DNA of 64,000 nucleotides from Clostridia bacterium (lineage in GTDB: Bacteria; Bacillota; Clostridia; Christensenellales; Borkfalkiaceae). The stretch covers positions 42,174-106,173 of the forward strand of contig CAAGME010000041.1 of the NCBI GenBank assembly GCA_900770945.1, read 5' to 3'. Both the position numbers and the translations under genes were made by a program. Shown here in pieces: positions 56,878-64,000 of this stretch (position 1 is its first letter; the number at the start of each line of letters is the position of its first letter). The notes beneath the pieces are model-generated. The model saw only the letters and a list, made by a program, of their open reading frames with translations, was not told where the DNA came from and searched no databases.

Positions 56878-57892
56878 TTATATTTTTCTCCGGCAACGAT
56901 GACGTTCTTTTTAATCCGCTCTCTTAACGCCGTGGGCGACTTTATTTCGACGAAATTAAGATATTGCATCGCCCAATATTCCATCGCGTTCGGGCTTGCC
57001 GAAACGACAACTTCGTATTTTTCATTTCCTATGTCGGTTATCTTTATGTTTTTGCCAAACCAATCGACGACTTGATCTATAACCCAAGACTCGCAAACAA
57101 ACGTTATATTCTCGGTTTTATCGGTAAACATATACGGAAGCGCTGTAGCATATTTTTATAATCAAGCCCGTTTTCGTAGCCTTTTAGGCTCCTGAGCGGC
57201 GTAAGCGGCATGTCGGTTAGTTCAATATTCGTTATTTTATCCACCCTGAAATGCCCTATATTCTTCCATTTTTCGCTCAACGACACAAGATAATAATGCT
57301 GATTATGCAGAATAAGTTGATACGGACTCACCGTATGCGCCGAAGTTTTATGTAGCTTTTTATCCGCGCCGTACTTGTTGTAATCAAACGTTATTTGTCT
57401 GTTCTTTTCAATGGCTTCGTCAACGATTGCGATATTATAAAACAACGCCTTGTTTTCCGTCTTATCCCAATCCTTAACGGAGTAAACGTGTTTTACGTTC
57501 GATTTGAAGTATTTATTCGATAACATCGAAAGCTTTTCTATCAAATCCTTAGAGTATTTTTCCGAGATATGTTTACTTGACAGAACGCCGTCTATCAATA
57601 GGCGCAACTCGGAATCTTCAAAAAGTCTTTTTTCCAAAAAAGTTCCTCTCCGCTTATCCGATTCGATAACGATTGCCGTTGCCGTTTTGTTCATCGATTC
57701 GCGTTCAAACATGTCCTGCAAAAGTGCGATATTTCGACCTATTGCCTTTCTTTCCGCTTCGATGCCGTAATTCTCATATAACTTCTTTATTATGTCTTCT
57801 TGCGTGAGCGGATGATTTACATCACTGTAATACTCTAAAATCTGCATAATGCGTACAATCAGCAATTTTTTTGCTTCCAAACTATCCGTCAT
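56874..57892 (-). pseudogene. WYL-domain transcriptional regulator with a frameshift
   Basis: Start at the ATG at 57892 with GGAG upstream. Residues 1-75 carry a winged helix ('LTQEDIIKKLYENYGIEAERKAIGRN'), then a WYL domain ('TVSPYQLILHNQHYYLVSLSEKW'). At about 57134 the frame is lost after 'YKNMLQRF'. The usual C-terminal WCX domain continues one frame over, from 'MFTDKTENITFVCESWVIDQ' to 'NVIVAGEKYK' (56874-57131). A single missing base explains it. It could be a real mutation or a sequence error. Such regulators bind a ligand, often nucleic acid, and repress or activate defence genes. Confidence 0.78.
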
Positions 57893-57920
57893 ATCAAAAC
57901 TCCGCGTTAAAACTATTTTT

Positions 57921-57949
57921 ATTTTATCATACTTCAAGAAAAACTTCAA
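57921..57949 (-). promoter_or_regulatory. WYL-nuclease operon promoter
   Basis: On the minus strand: TTGAAG (57944-57949), 17-bp spacer, TAAAAT (57921-57926), about 28 bp before the ATG. Confidence 0.55.
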
Positions 57950-58143
57950 CAAATTAGGCACCGAAAACGGGACGTATTAAGTATTGATGTCTAACAGTCA
58001 AACCGTTTTTAAAAAATGATTATATCGATTTTTCCCGCTTAATTGTCATTGGTTTTCCCCTGCTTTAATGGATTTTTAAAACTTTTCAAAAAGAGAACTT
58101 AGAAATTATTCAAGATAAATAAAAACAAATCTTAACACAAAAC

Positions 58144-58175
58144 TACCCGCGGCGGAAAATTTTCCGCCGCGGGTA
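58144..58175. terminator. Strong hairpin terminator
   Basis: TACCCGCGGCGGAAAA pairs perfectly with TTTTCCGCCGCGGGTA, followed on the minus strand by GTTTTGTG. It closes the nucleotidyltransferase gene and separates it from the WYL-nuclease island. Confidence 0.85.
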
Positions 58176-58206
58176 TGGTTTTCAAATATGCTTTTCAAAC
58201 TTGTCG

Positions 58207-58236
58207 ATAGGGATTGCATTCCTTATCACTAATTAC
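58207..58236. repeat. Short repeat related to 25679-25713
   Basis: ATAGGGATTGCATTCC then TTATCACTAATTA, matching the left half of the inverted repeat at 25679 except for three positions. The core ATAGGGATT also occurs at 54704-54712, at the truncated start of the LRR gene, so two copies flank the recombinase-WYL-nuclease island. Confidence 0.5.
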
Positions 58237-58241
58237 CTAAA

Positions 58242-59432
58242 TCATTTTTTGCGCTCGATAAGCCCGAGTTCGGACATAAGACGAGCGGAACGCTCCACCT
58301 TTTCGGAATCCATATTCGCTGTGATCTTGATTTCGTTGACGCTCCTTTTTACGCCGCCCTTGAACAAAAGCCTGAACCACCTTTTAACCTCATAAAACGG
58401 CAGCAACCACTTGTGTTTTTCGAGATTAGGATACTGAATCTTCAAAACGTCGTAACTGAGCCATACGCGCGACAAAATGTACTTTATTTTGCCGCCTTTT
58501 TTGTTTTGCCCGACGGAAACGCTGTTCTCGAGCGTGCCGTACACGCCGCCGCTCAAAACAAAATTTTCAAGTTTTTTGGTTACGTCCGTATGCTCGCCGT
58601 CTTCGAACCAGACCTTCGATAAAGCCCTCGCCGCTTCGGCAAACTTTTCTATTCCGCCGCGGAAAAGCAAGTCTTTGCGTTTTTCGTCGCTATGCTCGAC
58701 CTTGTGTTCCAGAACCCATAAATCGACAAACGGTTTCACTCCGCACCCGCCATGCATAACGTGCTTAGCCATGTGTGCGATGTGATAATAGTAAAACGCT
58801 TCGTCTTTAAGCCTATACTCGCATGTTTTATCAACCCGCTCGGCATACGTCCAAATGTCTGCTAAAACACTGCCAACTTCTTCAACTACATAGTCCGCGG
58901 AAAGCGTGCAATGCAATTCAAGATGTACTCCGCTTGGTGAACACAACGATATTTCGTCTACCCCTTTTCCTTTACATTCGTATGAAAGCCTGTCAATAAG
59001 TGCGTTAATCGCATATTCAAGCTGCTCGCTCTTTATCAAAAGGTCAATATCGCTACTCGTACGCATCCACGGCTCGGGGTAATATTGACGAATAACGGCA
59101 CCCTTTAAGGGAATAAACTCTATATTTTCCTCTCTTAAAATTTCGCGGATTTCTTCAAGCTCGGCGTTGATGTTTTCATACCGATAAATTGCGGTGAAAA
59201 CTTGATTGTCGAACTTGTTTTTAATATCACCGTCAAAAAGAACTCCGCTTTTTTCGAGCGCGGCTCCGACCAGATGCGCCGCGTCGTGCGCCTTGGAAAG
59301 CTTATACAATTCCGTCAAAAACTTCACGGAAACATCGGGCAGAACGACGTTTTCTTTCTGTCCGCAAACTTCATACTTAATGCAGTTTATCATTGTCCGT
59401 ATTATGCTTTCCATAGTTAAAAATCTTTTCAC
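58242..59432 (-). CDS. Nucleotidyltransferase family protein (NTP_transf_5-like)
   Basis: A 396-aa protein. The block 'IEFIPLKGAVIRQYYPEPWMRTSSDIDLLI' (about 108-138) is the signature of the uncharacterised nucleotidyltransferase group, with the two Asp residues of 'SDIDLL' as likely metal ligands and 'GVHLELHC' as the third acidic position. 'YYHIAHMAKHVMHGGCGVKPFVDLW' follows. Members often lie near surface polysaccharide or peptide-maturation genes. A second start (M7) is possible. A promoter lies at 59580-59608, giving a leader of about 140 nt. Confidence 0.78.
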   Translation of the reverse strand: MKRFLTMESIIRTMINCIKYEVCGQKENVVLPDVSVKFLTELYKLSKAHDAAHLVGAALEKSGVLFDGDIKNKFDNQVFTAIYRYENINAELEEIREILREENIEFIPLKGAVIRQYYPEPWMRTSSDIDLLIKSEQLEYAINALIDRLSYECKGKGVDEISLCSPSGVHLELHCTLSADYVVEEVGSVLADIWTYAERVDKTCEYRLKDEAFYYYHIAHMAKHVMHGGCGVKPFVDLWVLEHKVEHSDEKRKDLLFRGGIEKFAEAARALSKVWFEDGEHTDVTKKLENFVLSGGVYGTLENSVSVGQNKKGGKIKYILSRVWLSYDVLKIQYPNLEKHKWLLPFYEVKRWFRLLFKGGVKRSVNEIKITANMDSEKVERSARLMSELGLIERKK

Positions 59433-59579
59433 CTCTCAGAGTCGATTTTGCTGCTTTTCTGCTTTTTTCGCGTGCAAATGTTTTTCGATAATTGCCGTTT
59501 AAAAACCGATTATCCTCTTTTTGAAGGTCGAATTTCGGCTTTCGGCAACGGAAATCTTACTTATGGGGATTGCTCTTTA

Positions 59580-59608
59580 CTTATATCATAAAGCGCAAAA
59601 GTTGTCAA
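59580..59608 (-). promoter_or_regulatory. Promoter of the nucleotidyltransferase gene
   Basis: On the minus strand: TTGACA (59603-59608), 17-bp spacer, TATAAG (59580-59585). Confidence 0.65.
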
Positions 59609-59634
59609 TTTATATGAGCTCGCCGGGCTAAAAC

Positions 59635-60504
59635 TCAAAGATAATGCTTCAATGTTTTTTCTATCCAATATCCGTAGCGAGCGGAAGGACAAAAGCGTTC
59701 TAAGGTCTTAAATTTTTCGTAAAGCTCCACGCCGTCCGCGGCGTCATGCCAGATGTCTGCGTAAATATAATCGAACGAGCCGTCTTTCAGATTTTCGGCG
59801 AACTTAAATGCGTCGGCTTTTATTATGCGTATCTTTGCGGCGGCTTCACGCGGGAAAAGCGGAAGAATTTTGGAAGAAAAGAGTGAGATAACCTCTTCGT
59901 CGATATCGACGACCGTCACGCTTTCAACCTCTTTTTTGAGCGCGACTTCGAGCGCGTAATACCCAAGCCCCAAGCCGTAAGTCAACACTTTGCCGAAAGC
60001 TTCGTTGACGTAACGAATCTGAGAGTTTATTTCGTTGGGCAAAAGCGTCATCCACTCTCTGCCCTTCTTTTTAATTGCGGGGTAGCGATATTCGGTCGGG
60101 AAAAAGCCTATGAGCGGCAGAACCTTGCCGTCGACAAAGTATTCGAAGTCATCGCGAACAAAGCCCTGATAAGGCGCGTAAGTCAGATATGTAAGCTCCG
60201 CGTCGCCAAAAGCCTCGCCGTTAAAATTTACAAGCGAAAAATAATCGTTCGCGTAATAATCTTCGACCGAAAGTTCTTTTATGGACGGGACAAAATATTC
60301 GTTGAAAAATTCTTTATCTTTTCCGTCCGCGTCCACTCCGAGGCTTTCCGCAAGAACGAGCGCGAAAGCGTATTCGCGGCTCACGCCGCACGCGGCGACT
60401 TCCTCGACGGATTTTCTTTCGACGAGCGTGTCCTCGACATTCAGATAGTAACTCAAAAGCCGTAAAAACCGCTCGTTGTTTCTCTCGTAAAAATCGCTCG
60501 TCAT
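59635..60504 (-). CDS. Spermidine-synthase-like methyltransferase-fold protein
   Basis: Start at the ATG at 60504 (289 aa), which overlaps the stop of the phosphoesterase gene as ATGA; a longer frame lacks this coupling. The C-terminal half is a Rossmann methyltransferase-type fold: 'YGLGLGYYALEVAL', acidic 'VTVVDIDEEVISLF', 'IRIIKADAFKFAENL' and 'FDYIYADIWHD', as in spermidine synthases and related enzymes. The N-terminal half is unfamiliar. Substrate unknown. Confidence 0.7.
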   Translation of the reverse strand: MTSDFYERNNERFLRLLSYYLNVEDTLVERKSVEEVAACGVSREYAFALVLAESLGVDADGKDKEFFNEYFVPSIKELSVEDYYANDYFSLVNFNGEAFGDAELTYLTYAPYQGFVRDDFEYFVDGKVLPLIGFFPTEYRYPAIKKKGREWMTLLPNEINSQIRYVNEAFGKVLTYGLGLGYYALEVALKKEVESVTVVDIDEEVISLFSSKILPLFPREAAAKIRIIKADAFKFAENLKDGSFDYIYADIWHDAADGVELYEKFKTLERFCPSARYGYWIEKTLKHYL

Positions 60505-61199
60505 AGCGTAATCTCCGCAAGCTTGAATCCGAGTTGATCGCAGGAAGTAAGATAATAATCTATGCCGTTCCTGTTTGTTTTCAAATCGGTGCGGCACTCT
60601 TTGCCGTGCAAATGTCCGTAAACTACGGCGTTGACGCCGTTCTTTTCCAAAAGCGACGTAAAAAGAGAATCTTCTCGCCGTACGTTAAAGGGCGGATAAT
60701 GCATCATGACGATTGTTTTGTCGCCCTCTTGACGAATTTTGTTGACGGCGTTCATACAGAGCCGAAGCCGTTCTGTTTCGCGTAAATAAAGCTTTTTGTC
60801 TTCTTCCGAAAACTCGCTCGCTCCCTCGACCGTCCAACCGCGCGTACCCGTCAAAACAAGATTTTCTATGCGCATGGCGTCGTTTTGCAAAACGAAAAAG
60901 TTTTCCGGCAAAGCCGCGCGTATACGTGAAACGCTCTTCCACCAATAATCGTGATTGCCGCGAATAAATATTTTTTTGCCCTTTAAATGCGCGAAAGTCG
61001 AAAGGTCCTTTATCGCGTCGTCGAGTTGCATCGCCCAGCTCAAATCGCCCGCGATAAGCACTATATCGTCGTCCGTAACCTTCTTTTCCCAATCCGCCAT
61101 TATCTTTTCGGCGTGGTCCGTCCAGACGGGACCGAAAACGTTCATGGGTTTGGGCGCGGTCGTAGATAAATGTAAGTCGCTTATTGCAAAAACTCTCAT
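60501..61199 (-). CDS. Calcineurin-like metallophosphoesterase
   Basis: A 232-aa enzyme with 'ISDLHLS', 'LIAGDLSWA', 'IRGNHDYWW', 'MMHYPPF' and 'VVYGHLHG', the complete dinuclear metal set. It resembles the predicted phosphohydrolase group of Bacillota with 'NHDYWWKS'. ATGA overlaps on both sides tie it to the tyrosine phosphatase gene upstream and the methyltransferase-like gene downstream. Substrate unknown. Confidence 0.87.
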   Translation of the reverse strand: MRVFAISDLHLSTTAPKPMNVFGPVWTDHAEKIMADWEKKVTDDDIVLIAGDLSWAMQLDDAIKDLSTFAHLKGKKIFIRGNHDYWWKSVSRIRAALPENFFVLQNDAMRIENLVLTGTRGWTVEGASEFSEEDKKLYLRETERLRLCMNAVNKIRQEGDKTIVMMHYPPFNVRREDSLFTSLLEKNGVNAVVYGHLHGKECRTDLKTNRNGIDYYLTSCDQLGFKLAEITL

Positions 61200-61654
61200 A
61201 CCTCGCCCCTTTTCTCCAAATAAGAAATAAAACCCGAAATACCTTCTAAAACGTCCTTAAAAGTCGCTTCGAAGTCGTGAGTGTACCACGGGTCGGGGAT
61301 ATCGCGCGGGCAGGAAGAAAAATCGAGCAGTTTATAAATTTTGCCGTAGTTTTTTTCGCCGGCAATCCTTTTTATGCCGTCGAGATTATAGTTTTCCATT
61401 CCGATTATGTAGTCGGCTTCGTCGCAATCTTTTTTGGAAAGCTTAGCTGCGACATGTTCCGAGCAATCTATTCCAAGCCTGTCTAAAATACGCCTTGTTC
61501 CGTAATGAACGGGCGAGCCTTCCTCCTCGTCGGAAGTGGCTTTTGAGTCGATAACGAGCTTATAGCCGGCTTTTCGGACAAAATCCTTACAGATATATTC
61601 AGCCATCGGCGAACGACAGATATTGCCGTAACAAACGAAAATCACCTTTTTCAT
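61196..61654 (-). CDS. Low-molecular-weight protein-tyrosine phosphatase
   Basis: A 152-aa phosphatase with the P-loop 'FVCYGNICRSPMAEYI' (C-x5-R-S) at the start and the general-acid loop 'DIPDPWYTHDFE' near the end, both in proper order. It removes phosphate from tyrosine or arginine of proteins. AAAGGTG-like site before the ATG; ends by ATGA overlap with the phosphoesterase gene. Confidence 0.92.
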   Translation of the reverse strand: MKKVIFVCYGNICRSPMAEYICKDFVRKAGYKLVIDSKATSDEEEGSPVHYGTRRILDRLGIDCSEHVAAKLSKKDCDEADYIIGMENYNLDGIKRIAGEKNYGKIYKLLDFSSCPRDIPDPWYTHDFEATFKDVLEGISGFISYLEKRGEV

Positions 61655-61660
61655 GAAACC

Positions 61661-62470
61661 TTACTCCTCGCTTTTTTCGATAGTGTACTTATAGAGAGAA
61701 CTCTTAGGAACGCCCCTCTCTTTCGCCACCCTTTTTATAGCTTCCATTTTACTCAGCCCCTCGCTGAGATACAGCGCGATATGCTCCTCCACGGGAAGAG
61801 CGGAAAGCTCTTTTTTTCCTTCGCTGCCCTCTACGAGAATAACGAATTCCCCCCTTTCGTCTATCTCGGGAAAAGCCGACAGCATAAACTCGTAACGAGC
61901 TTCGTGCAGTTTGGTTAGTTCCTTTACCGCTACGGCTTTTCTGTCTCCTAATGCCTTAAAAAGCCTTGCAACGGTCTTTTTCAAGTCGTGCGGGGCGCAG
62001 TAAAAGATAAGGGTCGCAGGCAAAGCTTCGTACGAAGCAAGCAGGCTTTCGCAGTCGGAATTTTTTTCCGGCAAAAAGCCGATGAAGGAAAACCTGTCCG
62101 TTTTAAGTCCCGACAAAGCGAGCGCGGGAAGAATCGCATTAGCCCCGGGAACGAGCGTAAACGGCAAATTTTCCCTTAAAAGAGCCTTGACGAGATATGC
62201 ACCGGGATCGGACAAAAGGGGCGTTCCCGCGTCGGATACGACGGCAACGGTCTTGCCGCATTTGAGCATTTCGATTATCTTTTCGCTTGCGGCGGCCTCG
62301 TTGAACTTCTGATAAGAAACAAGCTGTTTTTTTATATCGTAACGATTGAGCAAAGGAAGAGTATGTCGGGTGTCTTCGCAAGCGATAACGTCAACTTCTT
62401 TCAAAACGGCAACGCCGCGATAAGTCATGTCCGCCAGATTGCCTATCGGCGTGGAAACAAAATATAGCAT
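61661..62470 (-). CDS. rsmI: 16S rRNA (cytidine-1402-2'-O)-methyltransferase RsmI
   Basis: A protein of about 269 aa that 2'-O-methylates C1402 of 16S rRNA. 'LYFVSTPIGNLADMTYRGVAVL', 'CEDTRHTLPLLNRYDI', 'VAVVSDAGTPLLSDPGAYL' and 'VPGANAILPALALSGL' are the tetrapyrrole-methylase-fold blocks of RsmI. I place the start at the ATG at 62470; a TTG two codons upstream (62476) sits closer to the AAAGGGA site and is possible. First gene of a tightly packed set. Confidence 0.93.
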   Translation of the reverse strand: MLYFVSTPIGNLADMTYRGVAVLKEVDVIACEDTRHTLPLLNRYDIKKQLVSYQKFNEAAASEKIIEMLKCGKTVAVVSDAGTPLLSDPGAYLVKALLRENLPFTLVPGANAILPALALSGLKTDRFSFIGFLPEKNSDCESLLASYEALPATLIFYCAPHDLKKTVARLFKALGDRKAVAVKELTKLHEARYEFMLSAFPEIDERGEFVILVEGSEGKKELSALPVEEHIALYLSEGLSKMEAIKRVAKERGVPKSSLYKYTIEKSEE

Positions 62471-62713
62471 AAGCAAAAATTCCCTTTGTTTTAAGCGGCA
62501 AAACCTTTATGCCGTCATAGGATACAAAAAGTATACCACATTCTTAAAAAACTTGCAATGACATAATTCCTTTTATACGCAAAAAAGCACACTTTAGATA
62601 AATCGGTCGGGTTTTTGCGCAGACGAACAAAAAAATCATAGTTTTTTGATGCGCACGCAAAAAACACGTTTTTTCACGCAAGAATACTCTTTGCAAAAAA
62701 TGTCGAAAATCGA

Positions 62714-62742
62714 TTGTAATACTTATGAGTCTATGTTATAAT
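62714..62742 (+). promoter_or_regulatory. Promoter of the GGDEF gene
   Basis: TTGTAA (62714-62719), 17-bp spacer, TATAAT (62737-62742). The gene-free stretch 62477-62842 holds this promoter and a leader of about 95 nt with no c-di-GMP riboswitch signature; nothing else was recognised. Confidence 0.65.
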
Positions 62743-62842
62743 GATTTTGTAAATTGCTTTTCGGCAAAGAAAACCGAGACTTTTGTTTACCCGAATAATC
62801 GCCGGATAAGCCTTTACAACACAAAAAAAGGAAAAAAGAGCA

Positions 62843-63778
62843 ATGAAGAACAAACCCGCCCACAAAACCGACAGAGATTTGTCTTTTGACCTTCCCTCTT
62901 CCGCAGCGGGAAGATTCAAGCCCTTTTGTGCAAACGTTCTCGGGATAAACGTTGACGACGCGCCTTGCGAACAAGGCATTTTTATGAAGCAATGCCTTTC
63001 AATAGTGTTTTATGCAACGATTTTATTTTTGCTGACCAACGGCATTTATCTTGTCAAAAATATCGCCTTTAACACAATGATCGTTATTGACATGGTGCCG
63101 CTTTATATGATGGTTGCGTCTTCTTTGGCAATGTTGCTTTTTATAATTTTTTATAAAAATTACGATTCGAATGTGGCGCGGTACGCCTTGCTTGCGTTTT
63201 ATATAATGGTTATCGCAAGCGTTACGGTTTTTATGGTTTCTTGCAACTACCATAAAATCGGGCTGTCTATTTCTATGTGCTATCTTTTTGTAATAATGGC
63301 TGCCCCGACGTACAAACTTTCCGATACGGTTCTTTTGTGCGTTTTGATAGCCGTCGGTTGGTTTCTTCCGGCGATTCTTCCTTACTCGGATAATTACAAC
63401 TTGTTCAAACACTTCTTGTTGCGGTTCGCGATTGTCGCCGGATTTATTTCCGTTCGGCTTGTTTTTATCAATCGGGCAGCCGACGAACGCCGCATAAAGG
63501 AAATAAGCAATGCTTACGTAAGTCTTGCGTTCAACGACACGATGACGGGTACGCTCAACAAAAAGGCGTTGGAAGCGTATCGCTCGTATATAGTAGAAAA
63601 ATTATCGCCCGAAAAAGTCAGTCTGATAATTTACGATATAGACGACTTCAAATCTTACAACGATCATTATTCTCACGTTCAGGGGGACAGAACGCTTAAA
63701 CTGATTTCCGAACACGCCATCGGGGTTCTTAATAACCTTGTGGCTGTCGAAAATATCGTCGCAACCTTCTGCCATTAA
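62843..63778 (+). pseudogene. Diguanylate cyclase (GGDEF), truncated
   Basis: Six or so membrane helices (about residues 50-210) lead to the start of a GGDEF domain: 'LAFNDTMTGTLNKKALEAY', 'SLIIYDIDDFKSYNDHYSHVQGDRTLKLISE'. The domain then stops before the GGDEF active-site loop, and the last 20 or so codons are the antisense of an hsdM fragment. It cannot make cyclic di-GMP as written. AAAGGAAAAAAG precedes the ATG. The break at about 63725 could be a real rearrangement or an assembly join. Confidence 0.8.
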
Positions 63779-64000
63779 AATTTCTACGAGCAATTTGATA
63801 ATATCTCTGCCTGTATAAAATTGTCCGGCGTCCACGTTCTGATAAAATCTGCCGATCAGGTTTTCAAAAATGTAGCCCATCTTGATACTGTCGTAAGTTT
63901 TTATGGATAAGTCAAGCACGGAAAACGCCTCGACAACGGAATACAGACAGCCGTCCTTTTCCATTTTGTCGATATGCTTGTCCATTTCAAGTTCGGCAAA
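63602..64000 (-). pseudogene. hsdM: Type I restriction-modification HsdM, fragment
   Basis: The frame is open from the right edge: 'FAELEMDKHIDKMEKDGCLYSV' region, then 'IKMGYIFENLIGRF' and 'GQFYTGRDIIKLLVEILMAEGCDDIF'. This is the segment of HsdM just before the AdoMet-binding motif. Homology ends near 63730, before the DxxxGxG/NPPY parts; the rest to 63602 is antisense to the cyclase gene. The 5' part lies outside the window. Residues match the methylase family well, but the gene is broken here. Confidence 0.75.

Noticed and set aside
62743..62842. c-di-GMP riboswitch before the GGDEF gene
   Set aside because: The leader has a GGCAAAG stretch but lacks the GACGCAAAGC and receptor-loop parts of the GEMM motif.
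1..64000. rRNA or tRNA genes
   Set aside because: Intergenic regions were read for tRNA-like cloverleaves and rRNA blocks; none was convincing. A tRNA scan would settle this.

Overview
The window looks like a chromosomal segment of an uncultured anaerobic gut-type Clostridia (Bacillota), possibly from a metagenome assembly. The clues are the Gram-positive style S10 ribosomal operon, FakA/FakB, RecX next to BirA, a YabN-type MazG, GGGtGRT-family and NifU-like proteins, near-consensus sigma-A promoters with 17-bp spacers, strong purine-rich Shine-Dalgarno sites, and many lipobox lipoproteins with CxxC modules. No rRNA, tRNA or CRISPR array was seen. Most genes lie on the minus strand.

Layout. 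(1) 1-5.6 kb: start of the S10 operon (rpsJ-rplC-rplD-rplW-rplB) behind a long leader with a terminator-like hairpin, then birA-recX-yigZ and tyrS. (2) 5.8-7.5 kb, plus strand: a NifU-like scaffold gene and a GGGtGRT gene. (3) 7.9-13.3 kb: a sugar-type ABC ATPase, a transcarbamylase-like protein whose substrate motifs have been lost, a YfbR-like HD-family protein, and fakA with a DegV/FakB gene. (4) 13.5-15.5 kb: an OmpR-type two-component pair preceded by an array of five small hairpins. (5) 15.5-32.7 kb: two related LytTR-regulator/GHKL-kinase pairs alternating with large secreted or lipid-anchored glycan-binding-like proteins and a domain-permuted, membrane-anchored GH3 enzyme. Direct repeats upstream of the promoters suggest each regulator activates its neighbouring surface operon. 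(6) 32.8-36 kb: a TrpR-like regulator, a MATE transporter, a cytidylate-kinase-like protein and a YfcE phosphodiesterase. (7) 36-43.3 kb: a complete phosphate system, pstS - pstCA (fused permeases) - pstB - phoU - phoP - phoR, with a Pho box before pstS. The phoP leader carries a second copy of the hairpin array. (8) 43.4-51 kb: small secreted or membrane proteins, a tandem 159-bp structured repeat, then trmL, a nitrilase-like gene, dus, mazG, a flippase and uppP. (9) 51-58 kb: an accessory island with an N-terminally truncated LRR/CxxC surface protein, a serine-recombinase remnant, a 61-aa protein, a PD-(D/E)XK nuclease and a frameshifted WYL regulator. (10) 58-62.5 kb: a nucleotidyltransferase and the translationally coupled run rsmI-ptp-phosphoesterase-methyltransferase. 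(11) 62.8-64 kb: a diguanylate cyclase cut off and joined head-on to an hsdM fragment.

The most unusual signals are the paired hairpin arrays in two response-regulator leaders, the tandem GNRA-hairpin repeat with a compensatory base change, an over-represented 12-mer near gene ends, the two LytTR-controlled surface-glycan cassettes, and the WYL-nuclease island. Coordinates were read by eye. No alignment, folding program or database search was run.
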